Of a DNA stretch of 64,000 nucleotides, positions 24,778 to 36,500 are shown piece after piece. The notes below the pieces were generated by a model, which saw only the letters and a list, made by a program, of their open reading frames with translations, was not told the origin of the DNA and made no database searches. The position numbers and the translations under genes are program-made. The stretch is from Mansonella perstans. Taxonomy: Eukaryota; Nematoda; Chromadorea; Rhabditida; Onchocercidae. How positions within the stretch are numbered: position 1 is the stretch's first letter; every line of letters begins with the position of its first letter. Where the stretch lies: the NCBI GenBank assembly GCA_037074765.1, contig JBAMDO010000123.1, positions 99,816 through 163,815 of the forward strand, given 5' to 3'.

Positions 24778-26511
24778 ATGTCAAAATCAGACAGTCCAAA
24801 TTATGAGATTTTGAGAAATTTTGTTGCTGGTGGTGTCGGTGGTACATTCTGTGTTGTTATGGGGCATCCTTTTGATACGGTGAAGGTACGATTACAAACA
24901 GTACCAAAACAGTTACCGGGTACTCGGCCACTGTATACAGGAGCATTCGACTGTACCAAGCAAATCATCTTCAGAGAAGGATTTTCCGCTCTATATAAGG
25001 TTTATTCTGATTTAAATACAAAGTGAATTTATTATTGGATTTATTAATTACAAATAAAATTGCCATTATCGATTCACTTTGTTGTTATATCTTAATAAGA
25101 TTTATGCGAGTCAAATTTTTTCAGTTTTTACAGATTTTCGATTTCCGATTATTGCTATCGCACTTTGCCAATTATGTTTTAGGGTATGAGTGCTCCTATT
25201 ATTGGAGTTACACCTTTATTTGCTATTTATTTTGGCAGTTGTTCGTTTGGTAAATGGTTGCAACAAGCATCCCCAAACCAAGAGATGACATACGTCCAAA
25301 ATCTCTTGTCGGGTGGACTTGCTGGCGTTTTTACAACTGTGATCATGGTACCTGGTGAACGTGTTAAATGTTTATTACAGGTTGTGTTTTTTTGCGTGGT
25401 AGTGCAATTTGTGACTAAGAATAAGCTTCCTTCAGATTTTATTTTTAATAACGCTTTAATAAAGTTTCGTAGTTTCAATGAAAATTCCAGTTTTTTCAAT
25501 ATAAGATTTTTAGCACACTTTTTGTGACCATTCTAATTGATTTCAGGTCCAACATGCGGGATCCTCAAATCCATCTTCCGAACATTACACTGGACCAGTT
25601 GATGTTTTCCAGAAATTATACAAACAAGGTGGCATAAGAAGTATTTACAGGGGTTTAATGGCAACAATGCTTAGAGGTCAGAGTTGGAGTTTTCATATTG
25701 ATAAAATAGCCCGCTTTTTACATTGGAATTAATAATTCATCCCCTCTCGTCTTCCTGCCTTTTTAAAAATAATGTTGTTAGATTTCTTATTCCTGTGATA
25801 CACTGTAGCAATGAATGGTTTCTATTTCTTTTCATGTACTTATAAGTGGTTGTTTTTGCAGATATTCCAGCTAGTGGTGTTTACTTAGCTACGTATGAAT
25901 ATCTCAAAAAGCTATTTGCGAGAGACAATACAACCAAAAGTTTGAGTCCACTGTCTACATTAATGGCGGGAGGTTTAGCAGGTGTTGCCAATTGGTCTGT
26001 ATGTATTCCACCTGATGTATTGAAGTCGCGTTTACAAACAGCACCAGAGGGGAAATATCCAGGAGGTATCACGATTTCTTATTTCTTCTTGAATATAAAA
26101 CTGAAGGTTGACACGTACATTTTTCTGCTTTTTTCCTTGAAAGATGACTGTAGGATTTGTACGACTTCTCTTGTTTTAAAATTTTCTAAAATGAGAATTT
26201 TATAATCGGTCACTAGTTAATGAAGAAATTTCCGTCTAATGTAGTTTTGTCAATAAATTCCTGCCATCACCGGATTTTTGCGCGCGACCATTATTATTGA
26301 TTTCAATGTTTCGTTTCCAGGAATACGCGATGTATTCAAAGAAATGATGCGTGAAGAGGGTCCAAAAGCGTTATTTAAAGGTTTTACGCCGACAATGTTG
26401 CGCGCTTTTCCAGCGAATGCTGCATGTTTTCTGGGATTTGAGTTAGCCCTAAGCTTTTTCCGCTTCATGGAAACAAATCTGGCTGGTTTGCCGGTGAAAA
26501 CATCGCATTAA
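24778..26511 (+). CDS. dif-1: Mitochondrial carnitine/acylcarnitine-type carrier (SLC25A20-like, DIF-1)
   Basis: Inner mitochondrial membrane carrier, predicted to exchange acylcarnitine for carnitine for fatty-acid oxidation; the C. elegans orthologue DIF-1 is needed to maintain tissue differentiation in embryos. Exons: 24778-24999, 25183-25380, 25547-25676, 25862-26065, 26321-26511; phases agree and give 314 aa, the usual length. All three carrier repeats are present with P-x-[DE]-x-x-[KR] motifs: PFDTVK (31-36), PGERVK (131-136) and PPDVLK (233-238). Each repeat carries the GG-x-GG or GGLAG helix pattern. The blocks [12 protein letters not shown] and [12 protein letters not shown] match DIF-1 closely. 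The C-terminus has about 10 extra residues. AATAAA at 27089 is a distant candidate poly(A) signal. Confidence 0.95.
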
Positions 26512-28634
26512 CAGCTATTTGCATGCATAACATTGGTAACCCACTTTGAGCAATGACTGAAATTTTCTTCCGTATTCCGGTATTTTCGGAACTTTTTTTG
26601 CCGTTATTGAACATAATGTTCAACCAGTATTTGTACTGGACATATAAATAGCCTGGTTCATCCTGCTCGACTTGGTAACACTTGGCTAAAGCTGAAGAAA
26701 TCAGTGATCTGAGTTGGATATTTTCATTTCTGAAGTATTACATTCTATCATTTGTCACTTCTCTACTGCTTTGGTATAATGCCGTTTCTGAAGGCTCCTC
26801 TTTTTTTTATATTGGTATTAGTTAAATCATAAATTTTGGTTGAGCAAAAGCTGTTCAAATTATATATGTATACGGGTTCTCACATTTCGTAGGTCAGCGT
26901 CACCATCGATGACAAATTATTCTTTTATTATGCAATTTTAAATTTTGTGTTGTAATTAGACTTTGTTTCAAAATTCCAGCTGATAATTTTTCTGCCTTAT
27001 CTCTCACTTCCCATTTCATCCTTAATTAGAATCCTTATTATTTCATTCAATCATCCTATAAATTTCTAGCATTTTTGACTTTCTCTCTAATAAACATATA
27101 CATGCCATTTATATAGTGTATAGCATCTCATACTATCTCATGCTAATTGGTATGCTGAGTTGAAATTGAAAATCCCATGATGAATTTTCAAATTTTGAGA
27201 TGAATCAATGCAACTGGAAAGAGATCGTTATTTGTGTTGGCGAAAAAATTCTTCTACAAGATTAGATTTGTATATAATCAAATTATAAACTCTATTAGGG
27301 ATGAAGCCGGGAAAATTTTCGACAATTTTCATGAGGTATTGGAAGTGCTAAAGAAGAAAAGTCATAGGAATAAGAGCCCACTATTTTGATAGTGTTCAGA
27401 TCGATTTGACCTCGAGATTTGCTTAGCCTTCCTTTCTTCTGTATCACAACAGTAATTGTATGTTGTTATGCAATTAATTGTGATACCTGAATGATAACCA
27501 TATATACAATAACATAACGAATTTGTCATTATCGACAATTGTATCATTTTATGATAGCATTTTCCAACTTGTCAACTTTGTTTTTTCACACTTTATGTGA
27601 GGCATAATAGTTTTACCTTATCACTAATACTTTGATAACGACCTGTAAACTTGTACTGTACGTATATTTCCGTCATCTTTTAAGTGTACCGTTATATAAT
27701 TGATTATTGCACTTACATAAACTATTCTCGAACTGAAACAATTATCTGGATTATTCTAGGCAAATTGATTCAACCTTTTCAGTAAGTGATGTTTTAGCAA
27801 TCGAAATGATTCTGCTAATATCTTAGTCATATTTTGATGATATTTGTCGTTACTTGAATTACGAGTGAGCCAAATTATTTCGCTTATGTTTTAAATAAGA
27901 ATTCTTCATATAAATATATATAAATGTGCCTTTTTTTTGTAGCACTGCATATCAAAAAATATTTATAACATTTTATGAAAGTTGAAGAAACAACTGAAAA
28001 CAGGGAGAAGTATTTCGGAAAATGTTTTACGGAACCGCAAAACGTTTGTTTGATAACATTTAAAATTTCGATATGAATTAATTGAGATCTATATGTTAGC
28101 TGAATAAATGAATAAAGTAATACGATTCAGGTGTTCAGTACAAAAGTATTTTTTTCATCTTTTTTTTTCTTTGGCAGTAAATCGATTTGGTAATGAGTTC
28201 AGAAGTCCGAATATAATGAAGTCCCAGCTCTGAAAACATATATATCAATGTTAAAAAGTTGACACATTTTAGTAATTTTAAATTGTTTATGCTACGGAAT
28301 TTAGGCATTTTTAGGCACAGAATTAAATGTCGGAATTTTAGGCACAGAATTAAATACCGAATCATATATCGAGTTGTAGTAACTAGATTATTTTTTGCTT
28401 AACAATTGATACTTTAGGTCCCAATTCAATCTCAGCGAGAAATCTTTTTCGTAAAACTTCCGGAAAGGTTTTATGATTTAAAATCCTCCACTAGCATAGT
28501 AGCTAAGCTCCGAATGATTTGAATTTTTTGGTTTGATTGATGACAGTGTTTCCTTGGCTAATTGAAATTTCCAATCTGTGTTTATCAGATTCTAGTGAAA
28601 CAGTAATGTACCACTTGGTGTCAACAAATTTTCT
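26512..28634. other. Intergenic region dif-1 / caveolin remnant
   Basis: AT-rich. It contains the dif-1 3' UTR and two copies of TTTTAGGCACAGAATTAAAT at 28309 and 28336 (27-nt period). No convincing exon was seen; the open frame at 27362-27547 (minus) has no recognisable family. Confidence 0.5.
28309..28355. repeat. Two-copy tandem repeat, 27-nt period
   Basis: TTTTAGGCACAGAATTAAAT occurs at 28309-28328 and 28336-28355, identical over 20 nt, separated by GTCGGAA. Confidence 0.8.
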
Positions 28635-28975
28635 TTAAAAAATTAAAATTTTTATTTTTGAAACTGGAATAAAAAAGTAAACTGAAACCTTGGAAAAAGT
28701 ATTTAATAGTATCACAAGTAATACTCTAAGTGGCGTGCATAGGAAAACGTTAATTACAGCGAAAATCGCAAACAGAATACGGAAAAATATGGAGAAAGGT
28801 ATGGCAATAAAAGCAGCCAGCAGTAGATGGTAACACTTGTAATCGTGAAGATTCGATTCGTTGCAAGCCAAGTCTAATTGAACGAATGGCTTCCATCAGG
28901 TTCCGCGAATATGTTCCCAAAATCCACGACAATATAATTATTGAGACCTTTATCGTTACGGTTCTTGAAATTCAA
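28635..28975 (-). pseudogene. Caveolin-like gene, broken by a stop codon and a frameshift
   Basis: Caveolins scaffold plasma-membrane caveolae; nematodes have CAV-1 and CAV-2. Read on the minus strand from 28975, the frame gives a caveolin core: NRNDKGLNNY, then VDFGNIFAEPDGSHSFN (matching the family's NR-D...NNH...FE-x-[VI]-[AG]-E...HS-[FW]-[DN] block). It then meets an in-frame TAG at 28876-28874, continues TWLATNRIFTIT, and loses one base near 28838. The next frame resumes KCYHLLLAAFIAIPF and the membrane hairpin IFFRILFAIFAVINVFLCTPL, then stops at 28635 without the usual C-terminal tail. Spacing between FTIT and IPF equals that of the intact family if one base is restored. No intact N-terminal exon was found; the segment begins after an AG, so it may be an exon of an intron-containing pseudogene. 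Sequencing error could explain one lesion but less easily both. Confidence 0.75.
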
Positions 28976-30545
28976 CTTTCAGTCTCAGCTTCTCTGTCCC
29001 ATCTTTCCTTCAAAATTGTGTGATCGAAGACTTTTTCGTTGTTAGATTCTGCGTATCTTTTTGCGTTTCTTATCAACTCCATCACTTTTTTCCTGAAGAA
29101 AAAAAATGAGCAGATAAAACCACTCCGTTCAAGATTTTAAAGGACGATCAACCGACAGCAATGAAAAATAAATTAATTTATCAAAAGTAAATTTATTACT
29201 TCCCTAACAGTAATTAATAGACTGACATACTTAATGAATATAATTTTTTGAATGTTTCTACATTTTTATGTTAGAGTAAAAGAAAATTGTTCAAAAGATT
29301 CAAATAATTAGCATTTTGCTGTTATTCACAATTTTGTAATCAATTTTAAGTTAATTCCTTTTACAATGACTATTTCACTTCTCGTCAACTATGTGTGAAG
29401 CTCTTCGTGTAAGCTTCGCCAAATGAATAATAATCCAAATAAATTTTTTTTTTTGAAATGAAACGTATTTTAACATTTAAAATTATTTTCGAATGAGGTG
29501 ATTTAAAATTTTTTTCTTTTTTGATTGAATCAGTTTTAGATTGGAAGCCAAGTTAAAATCAGTAATTAAATATAACTTCTGTAAATACTTTTCAAAAAGC
29601 ATGAAAAAGCAAAATCAATTTCATAAATTAGAGCACTGGTCAATCGGACAATAATCATATCAGCAAGATTTCTTCGAAACATGGAAACTTTAGAATGTGG
29701 TAAAGATGAAACTTCGTTAAAAGTTTTGTAAACAATTACTAATGCTGACGGTAACTTTATGATACGTCAGTTTAATTTGAAATTTCAAAATTCTCCTATC
29801 TGCGCATAAAAGGATATTTCAAAAAACAACCTTTTTTGAAAATGAATCTTTTAATTTTTCTATTGAATCAGAATTTTCATTGAATCATTTTTAATTAATC
29901 TCTTCGCATCAGAGGTTGGAATAGAGTAGAAAAGTCACTGGTTTATATATAAATAATGGGTAAAGTGGCAATGTTTATTGCTTTGGTTCATCGATGGGAA
30001 ACTTTTTTGATGGAATAAAACTTGTTCAATTATTCGATGGAAAATCAATGTATAAAATTAAATCTGTTAAAATAAATCCAAAAATTGGTGCAACCTTGAA
30101 AGGTTACTTTGCAAAATTATATTTTAATTCAGCTTTTCCGGAGTGATGACAGATTTCAGTGAAATTTGCTCATATTCAATTTCCTCTTTTCGACCAGACA
30201 TCCCTTTCTCATAATTTATTTTTAGTCAAAGGATGAATGAACTGAGTTGCTGAGGCAGTAAGTGATTAGCAACGAGTTCAACGACAGTTCACAAAATCAA
30301 GCACTATCAAGCAGACAGACGGCTGTTGGGACGGAAATGTCTATCCATAAGGTTATTATCAGCAGACAACGATAAAATATGTACCTTCAACGATCTCCAT
30401 CTGATGTCCTTCTCTGTTTCCCAGTAGTTTATTGATTGCTCTGTTCTCTGTTTTTCCGAGATTCACCCCTTCCTTGATAGTACTATATAACCTTTTTCAT
30501 TACTGTCTTGTTGTTGAACGTCACCAGCTACCGAGACTGACCTCT
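28976..30545. other. Region with no recognised gene, with a poly(A) signal for the upstream minus-strand gene
   Basis: TTTATT at 30428-30433 reads as AATAAA on the minus strand, about 110 nt beyond the stop of the PAN-like gene's membrane-anchored form. The region 30241-30480 is less AT-rich than its surroundings, with short open frames and no recognised content. The minus frame just upstream of the caveolin remnant (29100-28980) is open for about 38 codons but unlike any family known to me. Confidence 0.4.
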
Positions 30546-33500
30546 TCATCTCTTGATTTTTAAAGATGTAATAAAACAAGAAAGCGTGCCAATAATCCCA
30601 AATGCCACGGTCGTTATTGTTAACGTTACTTTGATGCACTAACAATATAAAATTAATTTGGTGAAGATGCAGTCATCATTTATTTCAAAGTTCAGTTTAG
30701 TCATTTCTAATTTAAATCACATTTTATCATTAATAAAAATATCCTTTTTGGTAAAAATTCCTATTACTTAGCTTTTCAGTTATTTGATGTCGAAGTAATT
30801 TGGTCTCCTCAATTTTATAATAAATTTATTAAATTGATTTATTGTTGAAAATTTGAAATGGATCAGACACGAAGAAATAAAAAGTCATAATCTTGGATCA
30901 TATAGTGAATGTATGATGCAAGATCTTCAATGAATTAAATCCATCATTTAATATTATTTTAAGCCAAATTGTTTAAAAATTCAAATTTTATGACCAACTG
31001 AATATTTTGACAATTTAAATTGCTGTTTCATTTTGATTTTTACATCCCATGCAGGTTATAAATTTTTAAGGCATGAAGTTATAAATTTTTTTTTTTGAAA
31101 ATAAGGTAAAGGAAAATTGTTAGATTGTTTCAAGTCTTATTTCAATATCATGCGTTATTTTCAAAGCCTTATTTGAACACTGGGCTTGATCTTTTAAACC
31201 TCATACAAATCATATGCTATCTTCAGTTTACAATCAATTCTGAACAACCGGAGGAAAAATGAAATGTTGAAATGTTGGTGGATAAATTTGAAATTCAAAG
31301 CTACAATCATATGGCTCCAATCTGTAAGTAGCGATATCTGATTACACAAATGGCATTCCTTTCCTCTTCACATTTCTTTCTTTTCCTGCATAACTTAACA
31401 ATTAACGTTGACAAATATACTAATTAACAAATATAGGAATCTGTTATGACAAAATTGACACAAACTACCTATGTGCTTTATTGTTTACATAAACGAATCA
31501 GGTTGATAGAATAAAGTAAAGAAAAATCTGCAGTTATACTTCACTTTAAATGTTATCATTCAATTGATCACAAAATAATGCATATTGTCAAATAGCAACT
31601 GAAACTTTACTAATGAATGCAATTGATGAAAGTGATATTATATCAAGCTTCAGTCAATTTGTTGAATTGCAAAAAGCATTTCATAATTAATATGTATTCT
31701 ATAAAGCGATAAAAAAATATCAGTTCAATAATAATTTTTTTAATCAAATGTAAAATAACTTTGTTATCCGAATAAATTGAGATAATTTATTTTCCGCTTG
31801 GTTACATCTTCGTGCCGATTTAATATCTTCAAACTTTGAATATGCTTATCTGCAACATCAATGAATTAGTAAAACAAAATAGAACAGCAAGTGATTTAAA
31901 AAAGTAAAAGTCAATCATTTGCAAAGCATGCATTAAACTTACAGTATACTTTACAATCAGATCTCTTCTTCGCCAAATACATATTTACGTTTGGGGCATA
32001 AATAAGATGATTTAGAGCTATTTCTCCATAAAATTCACATGTAAAAACATCACGTCCACCAATCAACCCGTAAACAGCTGTTTTACATCTCTGAATATTA
32101 TATATGTAAGATCTGAGCTTATGAATTGATCTATAGCTTAAAAAAGATCACTAATTGTTTCTGTAAGCAATGATCAAGTGATTAGCCCATCTAATCAATA
32201 TCATTTGCATAGAATCGAATAGAGAGAGAGCTTTTGAGAATTATATAGAAACTATATCTCATTGTTTTCAATTTAAAATGCTATTAAAGTTTAAATTCAT
32301 TAATCTAAAATACAATTATACATTCCATGCCAAATTTTTATTTTTTTATAGTTGAAAAAAGATGTAAAAAAATTATTGTGAAAGTCATAAGTTGTTAAGT
32401 GTATCTTGATCACTATTAATAGTCAGTTTAACTCAGTGTTATCATGACAGATTCTTGTGCTAGAGCCGAATACGATTTAATTTAAATGATTAATGCAGAA
32501 TAAATAAACAAGTAAATATGATTGACAAACTACTTTATTTTCTATTCTTCTTTGGAATAAGCCTAAATTGTTGGCTACATCATGATCAATATTATTTATT
32601 CATTGTTAGTGTTTTGATGTATTTCTTTCAATCGTCACAATTCATAAAAGAAGGATACAAAATATTTGCCAGATTTCTAGTTCTTTTCGTTATATTACTG
32701 GGTAATCATATATAATCTCGTTAAATAACTACAATATATTAATAATTGGATTTTCAAGCTTATTTTAAATTTTAGTTTCATCGGACGAAAATTGCCAATA
32801 ATTAACCAACAATTAACCAACACTGCTAACCTTTATTGTAACCAAATCAAAAAACTTCTATCAAGTCAATAGAAGGAATTCGATGCAGTCGAAATTTCAA
32901 AAATAGAAATACCAAGCACTTACTGTATCTTTAAGACAAGTAGCCAAACACTGATCCTCTGTACTACTGTAACTATCATTTGCAATTCCATAGGGTTTGA
33001 AGGAAACCGGCATATCACGATCTGTATATTCCACAAAACATTTGCATAACACACAGGGGTTTCCAAAATGGTCTAGAATTTCAGCAAAATTTTTATCTTT
33101 TAAATCTCAAAAAACTATGTTAGTAATAAAAGCGTTAAATATTTAAACTATGATAAAAAAAATACGATATAAAACGAAATCTAACAAAAAAAAAAAAAAA
33201 AAACCATCTCAAATGTATTTCAGATATTTCACTTACCTGCTTCAAGTTTTGATCCGATTTATAGGATGAAAAAAAGTGGCTTACTAACTTTTACTAAACT
33301 TTATTACCATGAATGCAGCTTATAATTATTTTAAGGAATTTGTTCCCTCTCTCTTTCTGCATCTCTTTCTCTTTATCCCTCGCTTTCTCTGTTTGATGAT
33401 CTCAATGCAATTCATTTTTGAATAAATCAATCAAAAAAAAGAAACAAACAAACTTTCTCGAGTGTAGGCTACAGCAAACTTAAAAAAGACTCCAAACAGA

Positions 33501-33547
33501 ATAAGGAAACTGAGAGCAGTCATTGAACGGATTGACAAAAATGACAT
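30546..33547 (-). CDS. Small secreted or membrane-anchored PAN/apple-like cysteine-rich protein
   Basis: Function unknown; the fold suggests an extracellular protein- or carbohydrate-binding domain. Minus-strand exons: 33547-33454 (start MSFLSIRSM, then a hydrophobic signal peptide core ALSFLILFGVFFKFAVA), 33072-32924 (or from 33096), 32090-31943, 31849-31806, 30638-30546. All junctions are phase-compatible, giving 175 aa. The ectodomain has eight cysteines: PCVLCKC, then STEDQCLATCLKDT, RCKTAVYG, FTCEFYG and SDCKVYY, the C-x3-C / C-x-x-x-VY / C-x-[FLW]-Y pattern of PAN/apple domains. The last exon gives a TM helix (TITTVAFGIIGTLSCFI) and a KIKR tail. Alternative ends: read-through of exon 4 to a stop at 31764 (158 aa, soluble), or exon 3 joined directly to the last exon in another frame (stop at 30463). 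The AATAAA at 30433-30428 (minus) favours use of the distal exon. Confidence 0.62.
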
Positions 33548-36500
33548 CGGTGGTCTTTGATATTGCCATTCTTTTGTGTTAGCAAAATATAGGTCAGCAA
33601 TATATAGAAAGGTCAGAAATGGGTCATCGAGTCATTTGCTGACAGCAAAACATTGAATTTTTCCATCTATTATTTATAATGTATTACTTCTGTTGTTAGA
33701 ACTTTTATTACATCCATAACACATCAATGCAAATTCTCAGTTTCATTTTTCTACGCCAGTTTGCTTAACGATAAAATCATTCATCAACTGTTCGATTTCA
33801 CTATGTATGATGAGAAAACAAGCACATAAACCGATATAGCTTCAAAAAACTTCCCACTTTCGGAAATTTTCTTTAATTGTCGCTTGTCTTTTTTTTAGAA
33901 ATTTTTGTAAGCTTATCTTCGATAACGCTTTGCCCTTTATTCAACATTAATACCTTGCAATTTGCATTTCAAATTAACGGAAATATTGGGCAGATTGCAA
34001 AAAAAAATTGCATAATTCAAAAGTTTTCTTATCTTCATATGCATTTTTTTCAACTTTCATCGCATGCTAAATTCGCTAAAAAATTGAACGTGAGCAATAA
34101 TTCGTTCAGCAACGATTATTTTACTGATCCAGTTTTGATTTCCATACAATGAAATAATTTCTCAAATCTGATCTTTCACATGCTTTTGATAAATAATTGT
34201 TTTGACTAATTAGTGGACCAAAATTCCAAAAAAAATGATTTTGCAGGTAACTTGACCTTTTTTTAGCAATGGCTTTTTTACGGTCATTATTGCCGGTAAA
34301 AGGCAAAAAAATGAGATGACAAAAATATTTTTAGAAATAAATTACAATTACTGAAAAGCAGAAATAAGGTCTATTACATATCACTCCCCTCTAAATACTG
34401 TTGGTTGATATTGACGTAAATTTTACACAGATCAATGAATTTAAATTCAAGAAAAAAAGGACGATGACGAAGAAATCGAATGACTGAATAATTCAACGAT
34501 GACATTTTATCGAGGTATTCAGACAGATTGCAAGCTTATTTCCTTTTATGGTTTATCTCAATGTTTTTGTTTCAAATTAGACTATTATAATTTCAATTTA
34601 TCTTGAAAAAACTCGTTTTTGAGCATTTTTGTACTCAATCAATACAACACAAAAATTTACCGGAACGAAATCAACAAAAATTATGCACCGAAAAAAAAAA
34701 GGGGTCAATTCTTTTAAACCCATCGTTGTAAAAAAACAGTCTTTTTCTTTAACTCAACGGAATAAATTAGTTAATTTATTTGATATCCTAACATTGTCTT
34801 TATTTCAATGTTTAACGAAAATTCATTAATTTTTATTTTTGCTCCGCACAAAGAGGAAAAACCCGCGACATTTAAAACTTATGTAAAACGACATTTAAAA
34901 CGACATTTAAAACGGTATTTTATTTCGTGACATTCATTGCCTGATATTTTTCTCAATTATTCAACTTCTCCGTAGCATATAGGAAAATTCTGTCTCATAC
35001 ATATATAGATAAAATATCAAAATACTAATTAAACAGCTTGATCTAATTTTAATTACTGTTTATTATTTGTTTTTCTTATTTCTTCATTCTCTAAAGAAGT
35101 TTGTTATCTTTAAGCAATCAAAATAAAAATTTAATCTTTGATCCTTTAACTTAAGGTATATAAATAAATAAAATATATATATATATATATAGAGGAATGA
35201 ACATTATTATTAACTTCTTCTTTAAATTTACTAGCAATTTTTTGAAATTTAATTATATTTGATTTTTTAATTATAATTTTCTAAGTAATAATTTGAAAAA
35301 AGGTAGGAAAGATAGAGTTGACATTTGTTTCAATTGGAAAAAAATTGAGTTAATGGTTGATATACGATGATAATATAATTTTTAGCAATTTGGCATTGAT
35401 CAAATTCTTGAAATGTTTTTATTGAAAGATGCAAGAGTAGGAATGATCCGGTTACTTAATTGATTTATAAGAAGGCATTTTCTTCGAGAAGTTGTTGTAG
35501 GTTGCTATTGCATTGCTAGGAATCAATTGGGTTCAACAATTTTTTTAATTCCTTTTTAAATTGTTTGTTAATTATTTTAAATGGGAAAAAGTTTTGTTCT
35601 CTCAGTAAATTTCTGAAAAAATGAATGAATGTGTCAAAAATCACTTCTTTATCATAAATAGAATCAATGAAATAAAAAATTTACTTTTCATTTATTCTTT
35701 TTAATATTGACATATTTGCATGGAACTTAACTATTTTTTCAATCACAGTCTTTCCTTATCAGACCTAAATGTCCGATTATTTATTCGTCTGGATGAATAA
35801 TTTTATAGCATATCAGTTACTAATATGAAAGTAAGTACTGAAAGTTGCTTCCAATTTAACCGAGACTTGATTAAGAGATAGTTAAAGAAAATGGAAAACT
35901 TGTGACAAAAAAAACACACACACACACAAGAATTGACCGAAAAACTTTGGATTTTTGTACAACTCTATTTGTATTATAATTTCACGGATTTTGCGAATTT
36001 CCGCTATTCTCTTGTATTCGGTTATCTGCAAAAAAATCCCGCTTTTTAATATCCATTAACTACCATGATGGAGAACACATTTTGGTTAGACTAAAGGGAA
36101 TTAGTAGCGGTTCTTTGGATCCTTTCTTGTAACATTTGCTTGAAAATTTCTAAACATCTAGTCATTGATTATCTCGTGAATATTTGATTATCATTCCTTC
36201 CCATTATTTTTCCTCTTTTTTTTTGCTCTTATTATCACGGCTATTACACGCAAACCCAATGGCATTATCTATTTTTAATCATATGTTGCATAACATTGCA
36301 ATAAAGTTAATGTTCAAATGACATTCCAAGTCTCTTTCAGGAAGCGAAGCATTTACACGGTTGTATTCGATCAACCAGTTGTATTATTATCCGATAACAT
36401 GTTACCTTAATATGAAGCATTGTGAATGATTTACACAAAATGTGTAGTTTTTCCATAATTTTAACACTCTTCTTAACCTCAACAACGCTTTTAAATTTTG

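Noticed and set aside
28750..28932. 60-codon minus-strand frame over the caveolin remnant
   Set aside because: An out-of-frame reading across the pseudogene; the caveolin match is in the other two frames.
32518..32715. 65-codon hydrophobic plus-strand frame
   Set aside because: T-rich low-complexity codons inside an intron of the minus-strand PAN-like gene, with no motif or splice partners.
36351..36414. Short plus-strand frame after a CTTTCAG acceptor (SIYTVVFDQPVVLLSD)
   Set aside because: Only about 20 codons and no upstream exon could be joined; chance is likely in 7 kb of spacer.
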